This document shows positions 25,988 to 35,602 of a stretch of DNA of 64,000 nt, piece by piece. Under the pieces are notes generated by a model, which was not told the DNA's origin, did not search any database, and worked only from the letters and a program-made list of their open reading frames with translations. Source of the stretch: Alcaligenaceae bacterium (GTDB lineage Bacteria > Pseudomonadota > Gammaproteobacteria > Burkholderiales > Burkholderiaceae_B); contig JACCES010000016.1 in NCBI GenBank assembly GCA_013416455.1, positions 54,338-118,337 on the forward strand, given 5' to 3'. Every line of letters starts with the position of its first letter. Positions within the stretch are counted from its first letter, which is position 1. Both the position numbers and the translations under genes were made by a program.

Positions 25988-26752
25988 ATGAAAGAGACGC
26001 CTTTTTCCAGCAGCGATTCCGACACCACCCACTTCGGCTACCGCAGCGTGCCCGAGCGCGAAAAAGCGGCCAAGGTGGCCGAGGTGTTCCATTCCGTCGC
26101 GAGCCGCTACGATGTCATGAACGACCTGATGTCGGCGGGCATGCATCGCGCATGGAAGGTGTTCACCGTTGCGCGGGCCGACGTGCGCCCCGGCATGAAG
26201 GTGCTCGACATCGCGGGCGGCACCGGCGATCTCGCGCGGGCATTCGTGCGGCGGGCGGGCCCGTCGGGCGAAGTCTGGCTGACCGACATCAATGCGTCCA
26301 TGCTCAGGGTCGGGCGCGATCGTCTGGCCGACGAAGGCCTGCTGCCGCCCGTGGCGGTGTGCGATGCCGAGAAACTGCCCTTTCCCGATGGCCATTTCGA
26401 CCGCGTCAGCGTGGCTTTCGGTTTGCGCAACATGACTCACAAAGACCGGGCACTGGCCGAGATGCGCCGCGTCCTCAAGCCGGGCGGCAAGCTGCTGGTG
26501 CTGGAATTTTCCCGCGTCGCCCGGCCGCTGGCCCCGCTGTATGACTGGTATTCCTTCAATGTGCTGCCCTGGCTGGGGTCGCGCGTCGCCGGCGATGCCG
26601 ACAGCTACCGCTATCTGGCGGAATCCATACGCATGCATCCCGATCAGGAAACGCTGGCCGGCATGCTCCGGGCCGCGGGCCTGTCGCGGGTGAAGTATTT
26701 CAACCTCAGCGCGGGCATCGTGGCCCTGCACGAGGGCGTAAATCTGCAATGA
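25988..26752 (+). CDS. ubiE: Ubiquinone/menaquinone biosynthesis C-methyltransferase UbiE
   Basis: 254-residue SAM-dependent methyltransferase that C-methylates demethoxyubiquinol/demethylmenaquinol. Motif I is '[15 protein letters not shown]'; family signatures '[21 protein letters not shown]', '[17 protein letters not shown]' and '[20 protein letters not shown]' are all present. Length matches E. coli UbiE (251 aa). The ATG at 25988 is chosen for alignment to the family; the frame is open upstream. Confidence 0.96.
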   Translation: MKETPFSSSDSDTTHFGYRSVPEREKAAKVAEVFHSVASRYDVMNDLMSAGMHRAWKVFTVARADVRPGMKVLDIAGGTGDLARAFVRRAGPSGEVWLTDINASMLRVGRDRLADEGLLPPVAVCDAEKLPFPDGHFDRVSVAFGLRNMTHKDRALAEMRRVLKPGGKLLVLEFSRVARPLAPLYDWYSFNVLPWLGSRVAGDADSYRYLAESIRMHPDQETLAGMLRAAGLSRVKYFNLSAGIVALHEGVNLQ

Positions 26753-26779
26753 GCGGCCGCTGGGCGCGCGCGGTGTGCC

Positions 26780-26794
26780 GGCCGGGCTCCGGCC
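26780..26794 (+). terminator. Short GC hairpin downstream of ubiE
   Basis: GGCCGG and CCGGCC flank a GCT loop, 28 bp after the ubiE stop. No T-run follows. It may end or attenuate the ubiE transcript; the 180-bp gap to the next gene otherwise shows only an AGGAG ribosome site just before that gene. Confidence 0.35.
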
Positions 26795-26933
26795 GCCCTG
26801 GCGCGGGCGCGCCGGAAAAGACCAAAAAAGACGGCCGCGCGGCCATTGTGCGTTGTTTAAGCTTCCTGTAAGATTCAATCCTCACATTGATTTTCATCAT
26901 TGCGCGCGGTTCGTGCGCTAGGAGCAACCTACA

Positions 26934-27914
26934 ATGATGTCGCAACGTTTTTCGCGATTCTTCGCCATGGCGGTGCTGGTGTTTTCCGCCGGGGCCATGC
27001 TTGCCATGCCGTTCGAGGCCGAAGCGCGCCGTGCGGGCGGGGGTAAGAGCTTTGGCACGCAATCCAGCAATGTAACCAGTCAGCGCTCGGCCGCCACGCC
27101 ACCGGCGGCGTCGCCTTCGCGCAGTGCCGCGGCTCCGGCCGCCGGCGCGGCGGGAACGGCGGCCGCAGCGGGCGCCCGCAGCGGCATGTCCCGCTGGCTG
27201 GGCCCCATCGCCGGCATCGCCGCCGGCCTGGGCATCGCCGCATTGCTCTCGCACCTGGGCCTGGGCGGCGCTCTGCTCGAATTCCTGTCCAGCGCCATTT
27301 TGATCGGTCTGGTGATCTTCGCCGTCCTGTACCTGGTGCGCAGGCTGCGCGGCGGCGCCCGCCAGCCCGCCATGGCGCAGGCCGGCAACAACAACAGCTT
27401 CCGCAACGCCGATGGCGGCATGGGTTCGCTGCAGCGCCGCGAGCCGGCACAACCCCAGCCCCAGGCGCCCGCCGCCCCGGCACCGGTCGCTGCCGCGCCG
27501 GTTCCCGCGGCCCCCGTGGATACCAGCTGGTTCATTCCGGAAAACTTCGATACGCCGGCCTTCCTGGCCAATGCCAAGCAGCAGTTCATCCGGATCCAGG
27601 CCATCTGGGACAGCGGCGATCTCGATCAGCTGAACGAATACATGACCGACGATCTCATCGCCGAGGTCAAGCCCGAGCTGATGGGCCGCGGCGAAGACAA
27701 CCACACCGAAGTCGTGCTGCTGAACGCCGAGCTGCTGGGCATCGAGCAGGTGTCGGGCGGCCACCTCGCAAGCGTGCGCTATTCCGGCATGTTGCGTGAA
27801 AGCCGCGACGGCGAAGCCTTCCGCTTCGAAGAGGTCTGGAATCTCTACAAAGGCGAAGATGCCGGCTGGCTGCTGGCCGGGATCCAGCAGATTCCTGTGC
27901 AGCACGCAAGCTGA
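26934..27914 (+). CDS. Secreted/membrane Tim44-domain protein
   Basis: 326 residues. A signal peptide or anchor (about 1-30, with 'AMAVLVFSAGAMLAMPFEAEA'), a Ser/Ala/Gly-rich linker, one or two hydrophobic segments ('WLGPIAGIAAGLGIAALL' and 'FLSSAILIGLVIFAVLYLV'), a Pro/Ala-rich linker, and a C-terminal Tim44-like domain beginning 'DTPAFLANAKQQFIRIQAIWDSGDLDQLNEYMTDDL' in pieces. The domain is shared with mitochondrial Tim44 and many proteobacterial envelope proteins of unknown role. AGGAG lies 8 bases before the ATG doublet. It sits between ubiE and ubiJ and has its own strong terminator. Confidence 0.85.
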   Translation: MMSQRFSRFFAMAVLVFSAGAMLAMPFEAEARRAGGGKSFGTQSSNVTSQRSAATPPAASPSRSAAAPAAGAAGTAAAAGARSGMSRWLGPIAGIAAGLGIAALLSHLGLGGALLEFLSSAILIGLVIFAVLYLVRRLRGGARQPAMAQAGNNNSFRNADGGMGSLQRREPAQPQPQAPAAPAPVAAAPVPAAPVDTSWFIPENFDTPAFLANAKQQFIRIQAIWDSGDLDQLNEYMTDDLIAEVKPELMGRGEDNHTEVVLLNAELLGIEQVSGGHLASVRYSGMLRESRDGEAFRFEEVWNLYKGEDAGWLLAGIQQIPVQHAS

Positions 27915-27961
27915 TCACGGCCGGGCGCGGGCTCCGCGTCCGGGCCCGCTGCGCGTTTCCA

Positions 27962-27991
27962 GAAGGCACCCTGCGCGGTGCCTTCTTTTTT
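27962..27991 (+). terminator. Rho-independent terminator
   Basis: GAAGGCACC (27962-27970) and GGTGCCTTC (27977-27985) form a perfect 9-bp stem around CTGCGC, followed directly by six T residues. It ends the Tim44-domain gene and is the best intrinsic terminator in the window. Confidence 0.92.
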
Positions 27992-27996
27992 GCCGC

Positions 27997-28012
27997 CGTT
28001 AAACCGTTAAAC
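27997..28012 (+). repeat. Tandem 8-bp direct repeat upstream of ubiJ
   Basis: Two abutting copies of CGTTAAAC lie just after the terminator and ~50 bp before the ubiJ start codon. They may mark a promoter or regulator site for the ubiJ-ubiB unit, or be chance. Confidence 0.4.
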
Positions 28013-28061
28013 TCTAGGGCGCAGGCGTTTCCTTCCCAGTTTCCGACTATCGCCATCACCC

Positions 28062-28682
28062 ATGCTGCCTTTTCCTCCGGTGTTCTCGCCCACAGCCCTG
28101 ACCGCCCGCGTCCTGAACGCCCTGCTGCGGCGCGAGCCGTGGGCCGCCGGGCGATTGAGCCGCCATGCGGGGAAGTCGCTGCGGTTCACCGTCGGCAGTG
28201 TGCGGGTGGGGTTCAGCATCGAGGCTTCCGGCCTGCTAAGGGCCTGCGATCCGGCCGTGGTGCCCGATGTCTCGCTCACCATCGGCGCCCAGCACCTGGC
28301 CGATCTGCCGGCCATACTGCGCAGCCGCGATCTGTCCGCCATTACTGAAAAGCTGCATGTGCAGGGCGATGCCGCCCTGGCCACTCTGGTATCGGAACTG
28401 GCCCGCGATCTGCGCTGGGACATCGAAGAAGACATGGCGGCGGCGTTCGGCGACATACTGGGGCCGGGCCTGCTGCGGGGCGGCCGGGCGGCCGCCGGCC
28501 TGGCCCAGTCGGCCGCGCGGCGCGCCGCCGCCAATCTGGCGGAATACCTGGGCGAGGAAGGCAGGCTGCTGGCCACGCGCCCGGCCATGGAATCGTTCCA
28601 GCATGATTGCGCGGTGCTGCTGCGCCGGCTCGATGCCCTCGAAGGGCGCGTGGGCGGGCGGTGGGCCGGCAGGGGGGAATGA
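28062..28682 (+). CDS. ubiJ: Ubiquinone biosynthesis accessory factor UbiJ (SCP2-like)
   Basis: 206 residues with an N-terminal SCP2 lipid-binding domain ('[19 protein letters not shown]', '[27 protein letters not shown]') and a C-terminal helical region. UbiJ binds polyprenyl intermediates and organises the soluble Ubi complex. Its stop overlaps the ubiB ATG by 4 bp, the normal ubiJ-ubiB coupling. Length matches E. coli UbiJ (201 aa). Confidence 0.92.
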   Translation: MLPFPPVFSPTALTARVLNALLRREPWAAGRLSRHAGKSLRFTVGSVRVGFSIEASGLLRACDPAVVPDVSLTIGAQHLADLPAILRSRDLSAITEKLHVQGDAALATLVSELARDLRWDIEEDMAAAFGDILGPGLLRGGRAAAGLAQSAARRAAANLAEYLGEEGRLLATRPAMESFQHDCAVLLRRLDALEGRVGGRWAGRGE

Positions 28683-30238
28683 ACATGTTCCCTGTGCTGC
28701 GGCTGGGCTACATCATTATCGTTGCGCTGCGCTACCGGCTCGATGAGCTCGTGCTGTCGGGCATACGCCATCCGCTTGCCTATGGCCTGCTCAAGGTGCT
28801 GCGCCTGGGCCGGCCGCCGCGCCTGCCGCGCGGGGTGCGCCTGCGCCGAGCGCTCGAATCCCTGGGGCCGATCTTCGTCAAGTTCGGGCAGGTGCTTTCG
28901 ACGCGCCGCGATCTGATTCCGCTGGACGTCGCCATCGAGCTTGCGCTGCTGCAGGATCGCGTGCCGCCGTTTCCTTCCGCACAGGCGGCGGCCATCATCG
29001 AAACGGCTCTGGGCGCGTCCCCGCACACATTGTTCCGGCATTTCGAGACGGATCCCATCGCATCGGCCTCGATCGCCCAGGTGCACCGCGCCGTGCTGCA
29101 CGATGGCCGCGAAGTCGCCGTCAAGGTCCTGCGGCCGGGCATGCGGGAAGTCCTGGAAAAAGACCTGACGCTGATGCGCATCCTGGCGGGGATGGTCGAG
29201 CGGATGTCGCCCGATGCCCGCCGGCTGAAGCCGCGCCAGGTCGTGGCGGAATTCGATACCTATCTGCACGACGAACTCGATCTGATACGCGAGGCGTCGA
29301 ACTGCAGCCAGCTGCGCCGCAACTTCAGCGCCGAGCGGGGCCGCGCCGGCCTGCTGCTGGTGCCGGAAGTGATCTGGGAATATTGCGCCACGACCGTATT
29401 CACCATGGAGTGGATGCGCGGGATCCCGGTCAGCCACATCGACAGGCTGCGGGATGCGGGCGTGGACACCAAGGCGCTGGCGCGCACGGGGGTGGAGATT
29501 TTTTTCACCCAGGTGTTCACCGACGGCTTCTTCCATGCCGACATGCATCCGGGCAATATCTACGTGTCGGACGAACCCGCCACACTCGGGCGCTACATCG
29601 CGCTGGACTTCGGCATCGTCGGCACGCTTTCCGAATTCGACAAGAACTACCTGGCGCAGAACTTCCTGGCCTTTTTCCGGCGTGACTATCGCCGGGTGGC
29701 CCAGCTTCACATTGAATCGGGCTGGGCGCCGGCCACCACGCGCGAAGAAGAGCTGGAAGGCGCCGTGCGCGCGGTATGCGAACCCTATTTCGATCGGCCG
29801 CTGTCCGAGATATCGCTGGGCCAGGTGCTGCTGCGCCTGTTCCAGACCTCTCGCCGCTTCAATGTCGAGATCCAGCCTCAGCTGGTGCTGCTGCAGAAGA
29901 CCCTGCTCAATGTCGAGGGCATGGGGCGCGAGCTGGATCCCGGGCTCGACCTCTGGCAGACGGCCAAGCCCTATCTCGAACGCTGGATGCACGAGCGCAT
30001 CGGCCTGGCCGGCCTGAAGCGCCAGCTCGACAAAGAGGCCACCCAATGGGCGCAGCTGCTGCCGCAGCTGCCTCGGCTGGTGCATGCCAGGCTCGGCAGG
30101 CCCGATGTCGGGCCCGCCACCTATCTCGAACTGCAAAAGCTGCGCCAGACCCAGCGGCAGACCAACCGCCTGCTGGCCGCACTGATCGCCGTGCTGGCGG
30201 CCGGGGTGGGCGTCGCCATCTGGGCCGTGACCCGCTGA
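28679..30238 (+). CDS. ubiB: Ubiquinone biosynthesis atypical kinase/ATPase UbiB
   Basis: 519-residue ABC1/ADCK-family protein needed for coenzyme Q synthesis. It carries the KxGQ motif '[16 protein letters not shown]', the Ala-rich nucleotide loop '[10 protein letters not shown]', the lysine in '[10 protein letters not shown]', the catalytic loop '[14 protein letters not shown]' and '[10 protein letters not shown]'. A C-terminal hydrophobic segment ('[18 protein letters not shown]') anchors it in the inner membrane. ATGA overlap with ubiJ fixes the start. Confidence 0.96.
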   Translation: MNMFPVLRLGYIIIVALRYRLDELVLSGIRHPLAYGLLKVLRLGRPPRLPRGVRLRRALESLGPIFVKFGQVLSTRRDLIPLDVAIELALLQDRVPPFPSAQAAAIIETALGASPHTLFRHFETDPIASASIAQVHRAVLHDGREVAVKVLRPGMREVLEKDLTLMRILAGMVERMSPDARRLKPRQVVAEFDTYLHDELDLIREASNCSQLRRNFSAERGRAGLLLVPEVIWEYCATTVFTMEWMRGIPVSHIDRLRDAGVDTKALARTGVEIFFTQVFTDGFFHADMHPGNIYVSDEPATLGRYIALDFGIVGTLSEFDKNYLAQNFLAFFRRDYRRVAQLHIESGWAPATTREEELEGAVRAVCEPYFDRPLSEISLGQVLLRLFQTSRRFNVEIQPQLVLLQKTLLNVEGMGRELDPGLDLWQTAKPYLERWMHERIGLAGLKRQLDKEATQWAQLLPQLPRLVHARLGRPDVGPATYLELQKLRQTQRQTNRLLAALIAVLAAGVGVAIWAVTR

Positions 30239-30280
30239 ACGCCTGTGGCGCTTCCTTCCCCATGATCAACAGGTATTTCG

Positions 30281-30766
30281 ATGCCCGCACGCTTTGAATC
30301 CAAGATTCTCGATCCCGATACCCTGCGCCGGCGCCTGATGGATGGCGCGCTGGCGCGCCCGCTGGTGTTCACCAATGGGGTGTTCGACATCCTGCATCGG
30401 GGGCATGCCACCTATCTCGATGCGGCGGCGCGCCTGGGCGCGACGCTGGTGGTGGCGCTGAATACCGATGCGTCGGTACGGCGGCTGGGGAAGGGGACGG
30501 ACCGGCCGCTCAACGTCCAGGCCGACCGGATGGCAATGGTGGCGGCCCTGGGCTGCGTCGACGCCGTGACCTGGTTCGATGAGGATACGCCGCAGGCCTT
30601 GATCGAGCTTCTGCGCCCGGAACTGATCGTCAAGGGCGGCGATTATGTCATGGACACGCTGCCGGAAACGGCGGCGGTGCGCAGCTGGGGAGGCGACGCG
30701 GTGGCGATTCCTTTCGAGTTCGAACGCTCGACTACCGCGCTGCTGGAGAAGATCCGGGGGCGGTGA
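30281..30766 (+). CDS. rfaE2: D-glycero-beta-D-manno-heptose 1-phosphate adenylyltransferase
   Basis: 161 residues corresponding to the C-terminal half of E. coli HldE: nucleotidyltransferase motif 'VFTNGVFDILHRGHATYL', 'VVALNTDASVRRLGKG', 'LNVQADRMAMVAALGCVD' and 'IVKGGDYVMDTLPE'. It activates heptose 1-phosphate to ADP-heptose for LPS core. The kinase half (rfaE1/hldA) is not in the window. Its last 35 bases overlap the convergent tolC gene. Confidence 0.94.
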   Translation: MPARFESKILDPDTLRRRLMDGALARPLVFTNGVFDILHRGHATYLDAAARLGATLVVALNTDASVRRLGKGTDRPLNVQADRMAMVAALGCVDAVTWFDEDTPQALIELLRPELIVKGGDYVMDTLPETAAVRSWGGDAVAIPFEFERSTTALLEKIRGR

Positions 30767-32084
30767 GCAGGCCGTTGATGGCCACGAGATCCGCTTCCTG
30801 CAGAATGCCGGCGGCCGCCTTCAGGCGCAGGCCGCTCATGAGCGTGTCGTAGCGGGCGCGGGCCAGGGCGCGCTGGGTCACATAGAGCTGCTGTTCGGCG
30901 TTCAGGACGTCGATGTTGATGCGCACCCCGATTTCATAGCCGGTGCGGTTGGCTTCGAGCGCCAGCTGGCTGGAACGTTCGGCGGCCTGTAGCGCGGCCA
31001 CCTGCGACCGGCCGGCGACGACGCCCTTGAAGTAGCGCTGGGCGGCCTGCACGGATTCCCGTCTGGCGTTTTCCAGCAGCGCGCGCGAGTGCTGCAGTCG
31101 GGAAGTCTGTTCGCGGATCCGCGAAGAAATTTCGCCGCCGGTGTAGATGGGAATGGACAGCTGCACGCCCACGGTGGTGTCCAGTGAACGGGGGCCGGCG
31201 CGGTAGCCGTCGACGCCGTAATCCGAAGCGCTGCCCGTGCGGGCGACGAAGTCGACCGTGGGCGCGCGCTCACCGCGCGCGATGTCGAGTTCCTTCTGGA
31301 CGATGCGGGTCTGGAGATCGGCGTTCGTGACGCTGAGCCCGGCATGGGAGGCCTGGCCTGTCCAGTCGTCCAGCCGTTCGGGTTCGGGCGCGGGCAGGGT
31401 GGCATCGTGGGCCAGTTCGGCGAGCGGGCCCGGACGTTCCGCGATGATGCGGGCCAGGGCGTCTTCGGCAAGCTGCAGATCGTTGCGCAGATTGACTTCG
31501 CTGGCCAGGATGAGGTCGAGCCGCGCCTGGGCCTCGTGGGCATCCGTGATGGTGGTGGCGCCGAGCTCGAAGCTTTGCTGGGCGGCCCGCAGCTGGGTTT
31601 CGATGGCGGTTCTTTCGCTCAGCAGGGCGCGCAGGCTGTCCTGCGAGGCCAGGACATCGAAATAGGCCTGGGCGGTGCGCAGCAGGAGATCCTGGTAGGC
31701 GATGCGATAGGCGATATCGGCCTGGCTGGCCTGGAAGTCGGCTTGTTGCAGCGTGTTCCAGGCGGGCAGGTCGACGATGGGCTGCACCAGCGCCAGGGAC
31801 CACGCCGCGCGCCGGTCGCTGCGGCTGTCGGAAAGGTCGCGGGCCCGCCGGGTGTTGTCGAGATCGGCGCCGGCATTGGCCGTCACGTAAGGCAGCAGGC
31901 GTGAGCGCGCCTGGGGCACGCGTTCCTGGTCGGCGGTTCTTGCATAGCCGCTGGCGGAATAGATGGGGTCGCGCTGGAGTGCCAGTTCCCATACTTCGAG
32001 AAGATCGCGGCCATGGGCCGCCGCGAGGCCCGCATACAGGGCCAGCGCGACTACGATGCGTTTACGCCAGGATAGTGGTGGCAT
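30732..32084 (-). CDS. tolC: TolC-family outer-membrane channel
   Basis: 450 residues with a signal peptide (about 1-25, 'IVVALALYAGLAAAHG') and the duplicated TolC repeat: 'LLEVWELALQRDPIY', 'QPIVDLPAWNTLQQADF', 'LRTAQAYFDVLAS', 'SLDTTVGVQLSIPIYTGGE', 'RYFKGVVAGRSQVAAL'. It would form the trimeric exit duct for type I secretion or drug efflux. It starts at the base immediately after the pcm-like stop, so the two are cotranscribed. The gene lacks a linked pump, but an RND adaptor gene lies at the far end of the window. Confidence 0.9.
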   Translation of the reverse strand: MPPLSWRKRIVVALALYAGLAAAHGRDLLEVWELALQRDPIYSASGYARTADQERVPQARSRLLPYVTANAGADLDNTRRARDLSDSRSDRRAAWSLALVQPIVDLPAWNTLQQADFQASQADIAYRIAYQDLLLRTAQAYFDVLASQDSLRALLSERTAIETQLRAAQQSFELGATTITDAHEAQARLDLILASEVNLRNDLQLAEDALARIIAERPGPLAELAHDATLPAPEPERLDDWTGQASHAGLSVTNADLQTRIVQKELDIARGERAPTVDFVARTGSASDYGVDGYRAGPRSLDTTVGVQLSIPIYTGGEISSRIREQTSRLQHSRALLENARRESVQAAQRYFKGVVAGRSQVAALQAAERSSQLALEANRTGYEIGVRINIDVLNAEQQLYVTQRALARARYDTLMSGLRLKAAAGILQEADLVAINGLLTAPGSSPAAR

Positions 32085-32765
32085 TCAGAATTTGAATTGC
32101 GAGACGGAAACCCCGCGCAAGGGTTTGATGAGAGTATCGAACAATGGCGTGGTCTCGAAGCTGGCGGCACTGTCGCGCGTGATGCGGCAGGCCGTCATGA
32201 CCGGGGCCTGGCCGACGACCACCACCAGGCGGCCGCCTATGCGAAGCTGGTACTTGAGGGCGTCGGGAACGGCCGGGACGGAGCCGGTGATGAGGATGGC
32301 GTCGTATTCGGTGGTGCCCCAGCCGGCATGGGCGTCGCCGGTTTCGACCTTGACATTGGCCACCTGGTTGCGCGCCAGGTTTTCGGCGCCGAAGGCGGCC
32401 AGGCGGCTGTCGACCTCGACCGACGTGACCTGCTGCGCCAGCTTGGCCAGCAGGGCGGCCTGGTATCCAGAGCCGGTGCCGATTTCAAGCACGCAGTCGG
32501 TGGGCTTGAGCTGCAGTTCCTGGGCGAAGCGGGCTTCCACCTTGGGGGTGAGCATGGTTTCGCGGGTGTCGACCGAGTTGATGATGAGCGGAAGCTCGAC
32601 ATCCGAGAAGGCCAGACCCTGCATGGGGGCGGGCACATAGCGTTCGCGGGGAACGTCGAAAAGCGCCTGGAGGACCCGTTCGTCGCTGACATCCCAGGGA
32701 CGGATCTGCTGTTCCACCATGTTGAAGCGGGCGTGTTCGAGTTCGGAAAGTGCTGTGGCTTTCAT
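32085..32765 (-). CDS. Protein-L-isoaspartate O-methyltransferase family protein
   Basis: 226 residues of the PCMT family. SAM motif I is 'VLEIGTGSGYQAALLAKLA'; the N-terminal 'ARFNMVEQQIRPWDVSDERVL' is typical of the betaproteobacterial subgroup located upstream of tolC. Canonical Pcm has 'MVEQLRARGI...VL.A....PRE.FV'; this subgroup diverges ('IRPWDV'), and repair of isoaspartyl residues has not been shown for it as far as I know. It abuts tolC without a gap. Confidence 0.82.
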   Translation of the reverse strand: MKATALSELEHARFNMVEQQIRPWDVSDERVLQALFDVPRERYVPAPMQGLAFSDVELPLIINSVDTRETMLTPKVEARFAQELQLKPTDCVLEIGTGSGYQAALLAKLAQQVTSVEVDSRLAAFGAENLARNQVANVKVETGDAHAGWGTTEYDAILITGSVPAVPDALKYQLRIGGRLVVVVGQAPVMTACRITRDSAASFETTPLFDTLIKPLRGVSVSQFKF

Positions 32766-32842
32766 GGTTTCTTCTGAATCTTTACGTAGGGCTGGCGGTA
32801 TGCCACGCGCGCGCGGCAAACGCAGCAAATCGATTCCGCCTA

Positions 32843-33670
32843 CTATAGCCGATTTGTCGGGCTCCACAATGTGTGGAAGTGATGAACCGGCCCATGGCCG
32901 GACCCCACTTCGAGTTCGCTGGATCGGGCAATGGCCTCGACCAGATAGGCCTTGGCGCGATGGGCGGCTTCGGGGACTTCGCGGCATTGCGGGAGCAGGG
33001 CCGCCAGCGCGGCGGACAGCGTGCAGCCGGTGCCGTGGGTGTTGCGGGTGGCGATGCGCGTGCCGGGCAGCTCTATCATGAGGTCGCCGTCATGAAGCAG
33101 GTCGACGGTGTCGTCGCCGGGCAGGTGGCCGCCCTTCAGGAAGACCCAGCGCCGGGCGTCGTCGGGCAGCAGGCGGCGCAGGCGTTCGGCCACCCGCCGC
33201 ATTTCCTTCAGGGTTTCGACCGGGCGGCTGTCCAGCAGCACGCCGGCTTCCGGCAGATTGGGCGTGATCAGGGTGGACAGCGGCACCAGGCTTTCGCGCA
33301 GTTCATCGATGGCCGAGCGTTCGAGCAGGGCATCGCCGCTCTTGGCGATCATGACGGGGTCGAGCACCAGATGCACCGGCTTCCAGTGGGCCATGCGTTC
33401 GGCCACGGCACGGGTGACGGCCTGCTGGCCCAGCATGCCGATCTTGACGGCATCGATGCGCACGTCGGAGAACAGGGTGTCGATCTGGGCGGCGACGAAG
33501 CTGGGCGGTACCGGCGAGATCGCCGTGACCCCAAGGGTGTTCTGTGCCGTGAGCGCGGCCACGACGGCCGTGCCGTAGGCGCCCAGAGCGCTCATGGCCT
33601 TGACGTCGGCCAGGATCCCGGCGCCGCCCGAAGGGTCGACGCCGGCAATGGTCAGGGTATTGGGAATCAT
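32843..33670 (-). CDS. thiD: Hydroxymethylpyrimidine/phosphomethylpyrimidine kinase
   Basis: 275-residue ribokinase-fold enzyme that phosphorylates HMP and HMP-P in thiamine synthesis. Motifs: 'IAGVDPSGGAGILADVKAM', 'ALTAQNTLGV', 'LDPVMIAKSGD' and the anion hole 'NTHGTGCTLSAALAALL'. Length is normal. It follows thiG by 15 bp on the same strand. Confidence 0.95.
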   Translation of the reverse strand: MIPNTLTIAGVDPSGGAGILADVKAMSALGAYGTAVVAALTAQNTLGVTAISPVPPSFVAAQIDTLFSDVRIDAVKIGMLGQQAVTRAVAERMAHWKPVHLVLDPVMIAKSGDALLERSAIDELRESLVPLSTLITPNLPEAGVLLDSRPVETLKEMRRVAERLRRLLPDDARRWVFLKGGHLPGDDTVDLLHDGDLMIELPGTRIATRNTHGTGCTLSAALAALLPQCREVPEAAHRAKAYLVEAIARSSELEVGSGHGPVHHFHTLWSPTNRL

Positions 33671-33685
33671 GTCGATGGCGAAGAT

Positions 33686-34486
33686 TTACCTGTCGAGTGG
33701 CTGGAGCAGGCCTTCGGTGGGCGAGCTGGGGTCGGCGCTGTAGAACTTGCGCGGCACGCGGCCGGCCAGCCAGGCTTCGCGGCCCGCCTGCACGGCCTTG
33801 CGCATGGCCCCGGCCATCAGCACGGGATCGCGCGCCCCGGCGATGGCGGTGTTCATCAGCACGCCGTCGCAGCCGAGTTCCATGGCGATGGCGGCATCTG
33901 ACGCCGTGCCCACGCCCGCGTCCACCAGCACGGGCACCCGCGATTGATCGATGATGAGGCGCAGGTTCCAGGGATTGAGTATGCCCATGCCGGAACCGAT
34001 GAGCGAAGCCAGCGGCATGATGGCGACACAGCCGATGTCTTCCAGCATGCGGCACTGGATCGGGTCGTCGGTGCAGTAGACCATGACCTTGAAGCCGTCC
34101 TGCACCAGCGTGCGGGCGGCTTCCAGCGTGGCGGGCATGTTGGGGAACAGATTGTCCTGGTTGCCCAGCACTTCGAGCTTGACCAGGTCGTGCCCGTCGA
34201 GAAGTTCGCGGGCCAGGCGCAGAGTGCGGACCGCATCTTCCGCCGTGAAGCAGCCCGCCGTGTTGGGCAGTATGGTGTAGCGCGACGGAGGCAGCACGTC
34301 GAGCAGGTTCGGCTCGTTGGCGTTCTGCCCGATGTTGGTGCGCCGGATGGCCACGGTGACGATTTCCGCCCCGCTGGTTTCGATGGCCTGGCGGGTTTCC
34401 TCGAAATCCTTGTATTTGCCGGTGCCTACGAGCAGGCGCGATTGGTATTGGCGGCCTGCGAGGATGAAAGTGTCTTCTTTAGTCAT
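33686..34486 (-). CDS. thiG: Thiazole synthase
   Basis: 266-residue TIM-barrel enzyme that builds the thiazole phosphate of thiamine from DXP, dehydroglycine and ThiS thiocarboxylate. Catalytic K103 is in '[10 protein letters not shown]'; '[17 protein letters not shown]' and '[25 protein letters not shown]' (split by a loop) are present. thiS, usually adjacent, is not found in the 95-bp upstream gap and must be elsewhere. No TPP riboswitch pattern is visible upstream. Confidence 0.95.
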   Translation of the reverse strand: MTKEDTFILAGRQYQSRLLVGTGKYKDFEETRQAIETSGAEIVTVAIRRTNIGQNANEPNLLDVLPPSRYTILPNTAGCFTAEDAVRTLRLARELLDGHDLVKLEVLGNQDNLFPNMPATLEAARTLVQDGFKVMVYCTDDPIQCRMLEDIGCVAIMPLASLIGSGMGILNPWNLRLIIDQSRVPVLVDAGVGTASDAAIAMELGCDGVLMNTAIAGARDPVLMAGAMRKAVQAGREAWLAGRVPRKFYSADPSSPTEGLLQPLDR

Positions 34487-34533
34487 GATGGTGGGGCCGA
34501 TTCCGCTTTTTGGATCGAATCTCTAGGGAAGCT

Positions 34534-34574
34534 CTGAATAATTCGAGCGGCATGCGGCGCGACGAGTTGTTCAG
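34534..34574. repeat. Imperfect inverted repeat between btuF and thiG
   Basis: CTGAATAATTCG (34534-34545) can pair with CGAGTTGTTCAG (34563-34574); as plus-strand RNA all 12 positions pair with two G-U wobbles, while minus-strand RNA has two A/C mismatches. It lies between the btuF stop (minus strand) and the thiG start. It may be a transcript-end hairpin or a small mobile-repeat remnant. Confidence 0.45.
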
Positions 34575-34581
34575 CACTTTT

Positions 34582-35598
34582 CTAAGGATAATCCATTTTC
34601 GGGCCGCCGGCGGGGGCCGTGGAATCCAGTTCCCGCCTTGCGGCGTCGAGCGCCTCGCACAGGGATTCGGTGGCATCGATGAAGCGCGGGCCGGGGCGGA
34701 ACAGCGCATCCGGGTCGATGCCGTGAACCTGGCCATGCCGCGCCGCCTCCACGCCCAGGCCGGCCCAGCGGGATTGCACCGCACGCAGCTCGTCGTCGCG
34801 GCGGGCGGGCGCCACGATGAGCTGCGGCTTCTGCACCAGTACATTTTCCACTGGCACCCGCGGAGCGGGAATCCCCGAAGAACCGTAGATATTGATGCCG
34901 CCGCATACGCGCAGGGCGTCATCCAGCAGCGGGTCCTGGCCGATGGTGTAGAGAGGCATGCTGCCCACTTCGATGAATACCGTGATCGGGCGCTGGCCGG
35001 CATAGCGCTCTTCCAGTGCCCGGATGCGCCGTTCCAGCCCCGCGGCGGCGGCCGACGCAACCGCGTCGCTGCCCAGCAGGCGGCCGATTTCGCGGATGCC
35101 GGCCGGGATGTCCAGCAGGCTGGCCGGCGCGGAATAGGTCATCTTCGCGTCCAGCTTCTCGGCCAGTGCTTCGACCCGCAGGGCGGCGCCGCTGCGCTGC
35201 CAGCCGATGATCAGCGTCGGCTTCAGGACGATGATGCGTTCCAGGTTGACGATGACGCCGTCGCCGATGCGTGGCAGGGCCAGCGCGGCTTCGGGAAAGT
35301 CGCTGGCCGACACGGCGCCGACGATCTGTTCGCCGCCGCCGGCCGCATAGACCATTTCGGTGGCGTGGGGGGTGAGCGTGATGACGCGTTCCGCCTCCGG
35401 CGCGTCGGTGCCGGATGGCGCGCCGGAGGCGGGCGCCACCGCCAGCAGGGCGGCCAGGGCGAACCCGGCCGCCCCTGCGGGCGCCCGATGGACGGAACGG
35501 TGCGCGGTCGCTGCCGCAATGCGAAGGACCGCTTTCAGGGCCGTGGCGGCGCGCCGCGTCACGGCCCGCGCGGGCCGTATATCGCAGGGATGGCGCAT
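34582..35598 (-). CDS. btuF: Periplasmic cobalamin (BtuF-like) binding protein
   Basis: 338 residues, class III periplasmic binding protein. An Ala/Arg-rich leader with the hydrophobic core at about 42-60 ('GFALAALLAVAPASGA') precedes the mature part: 'RVITLTPHATEMVYAAGGGEQIVG', 'LPRIGDGVIVNLERIIVLKPTLIIGW' in two strands, and 'VFIEVGSMPLYTIGQDPLLDDAL'. The start lies 4 bases after the btuB stop, which supports both the start choice and a corrinoid-uptake role. Heme or siderophore binding is an alternative for this fold. btuC/btuD are not in the window. Confidence 0.85.
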   Translation of the reverse strand: MRHPCDIRPARAVTRRAATALKAVLRIAAATAHRSVHRAPAGAAGFALAALLAVAPASGAPSGTDAPEAERVITLTPHATEMVYAAGGGEQIVGAVSASDFPEAALALPRIGDGVIVNLERIIVLKPTLIIGWQRSGAALRVEALAEKLDAKMTYSAPASLLDIPAGIREIGRLLGSDAVASAAAAGLERRIRALEERYAGQRPITVFIEVGSMPLYTIGQDPLLDDALRVCGGINIYGSSGIPAPRVPVENVLVQKPQLIVAPARRDDELRAVQSRWAGLGVEAARHGQVHGIDPDALFRPGPRFIDATESLCEALDAARRELDSTAPAGGPKMDYP

Positions 35599-35602
35599 GG
35601 GG

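Noticed and set aside
27997..28012. CGTTAAAC tandem repeat considered as a Pho box or start of a repeat array.
   Set aside because: Only two copies and no match to the Pho-box consensus; kept only as a small repeat.
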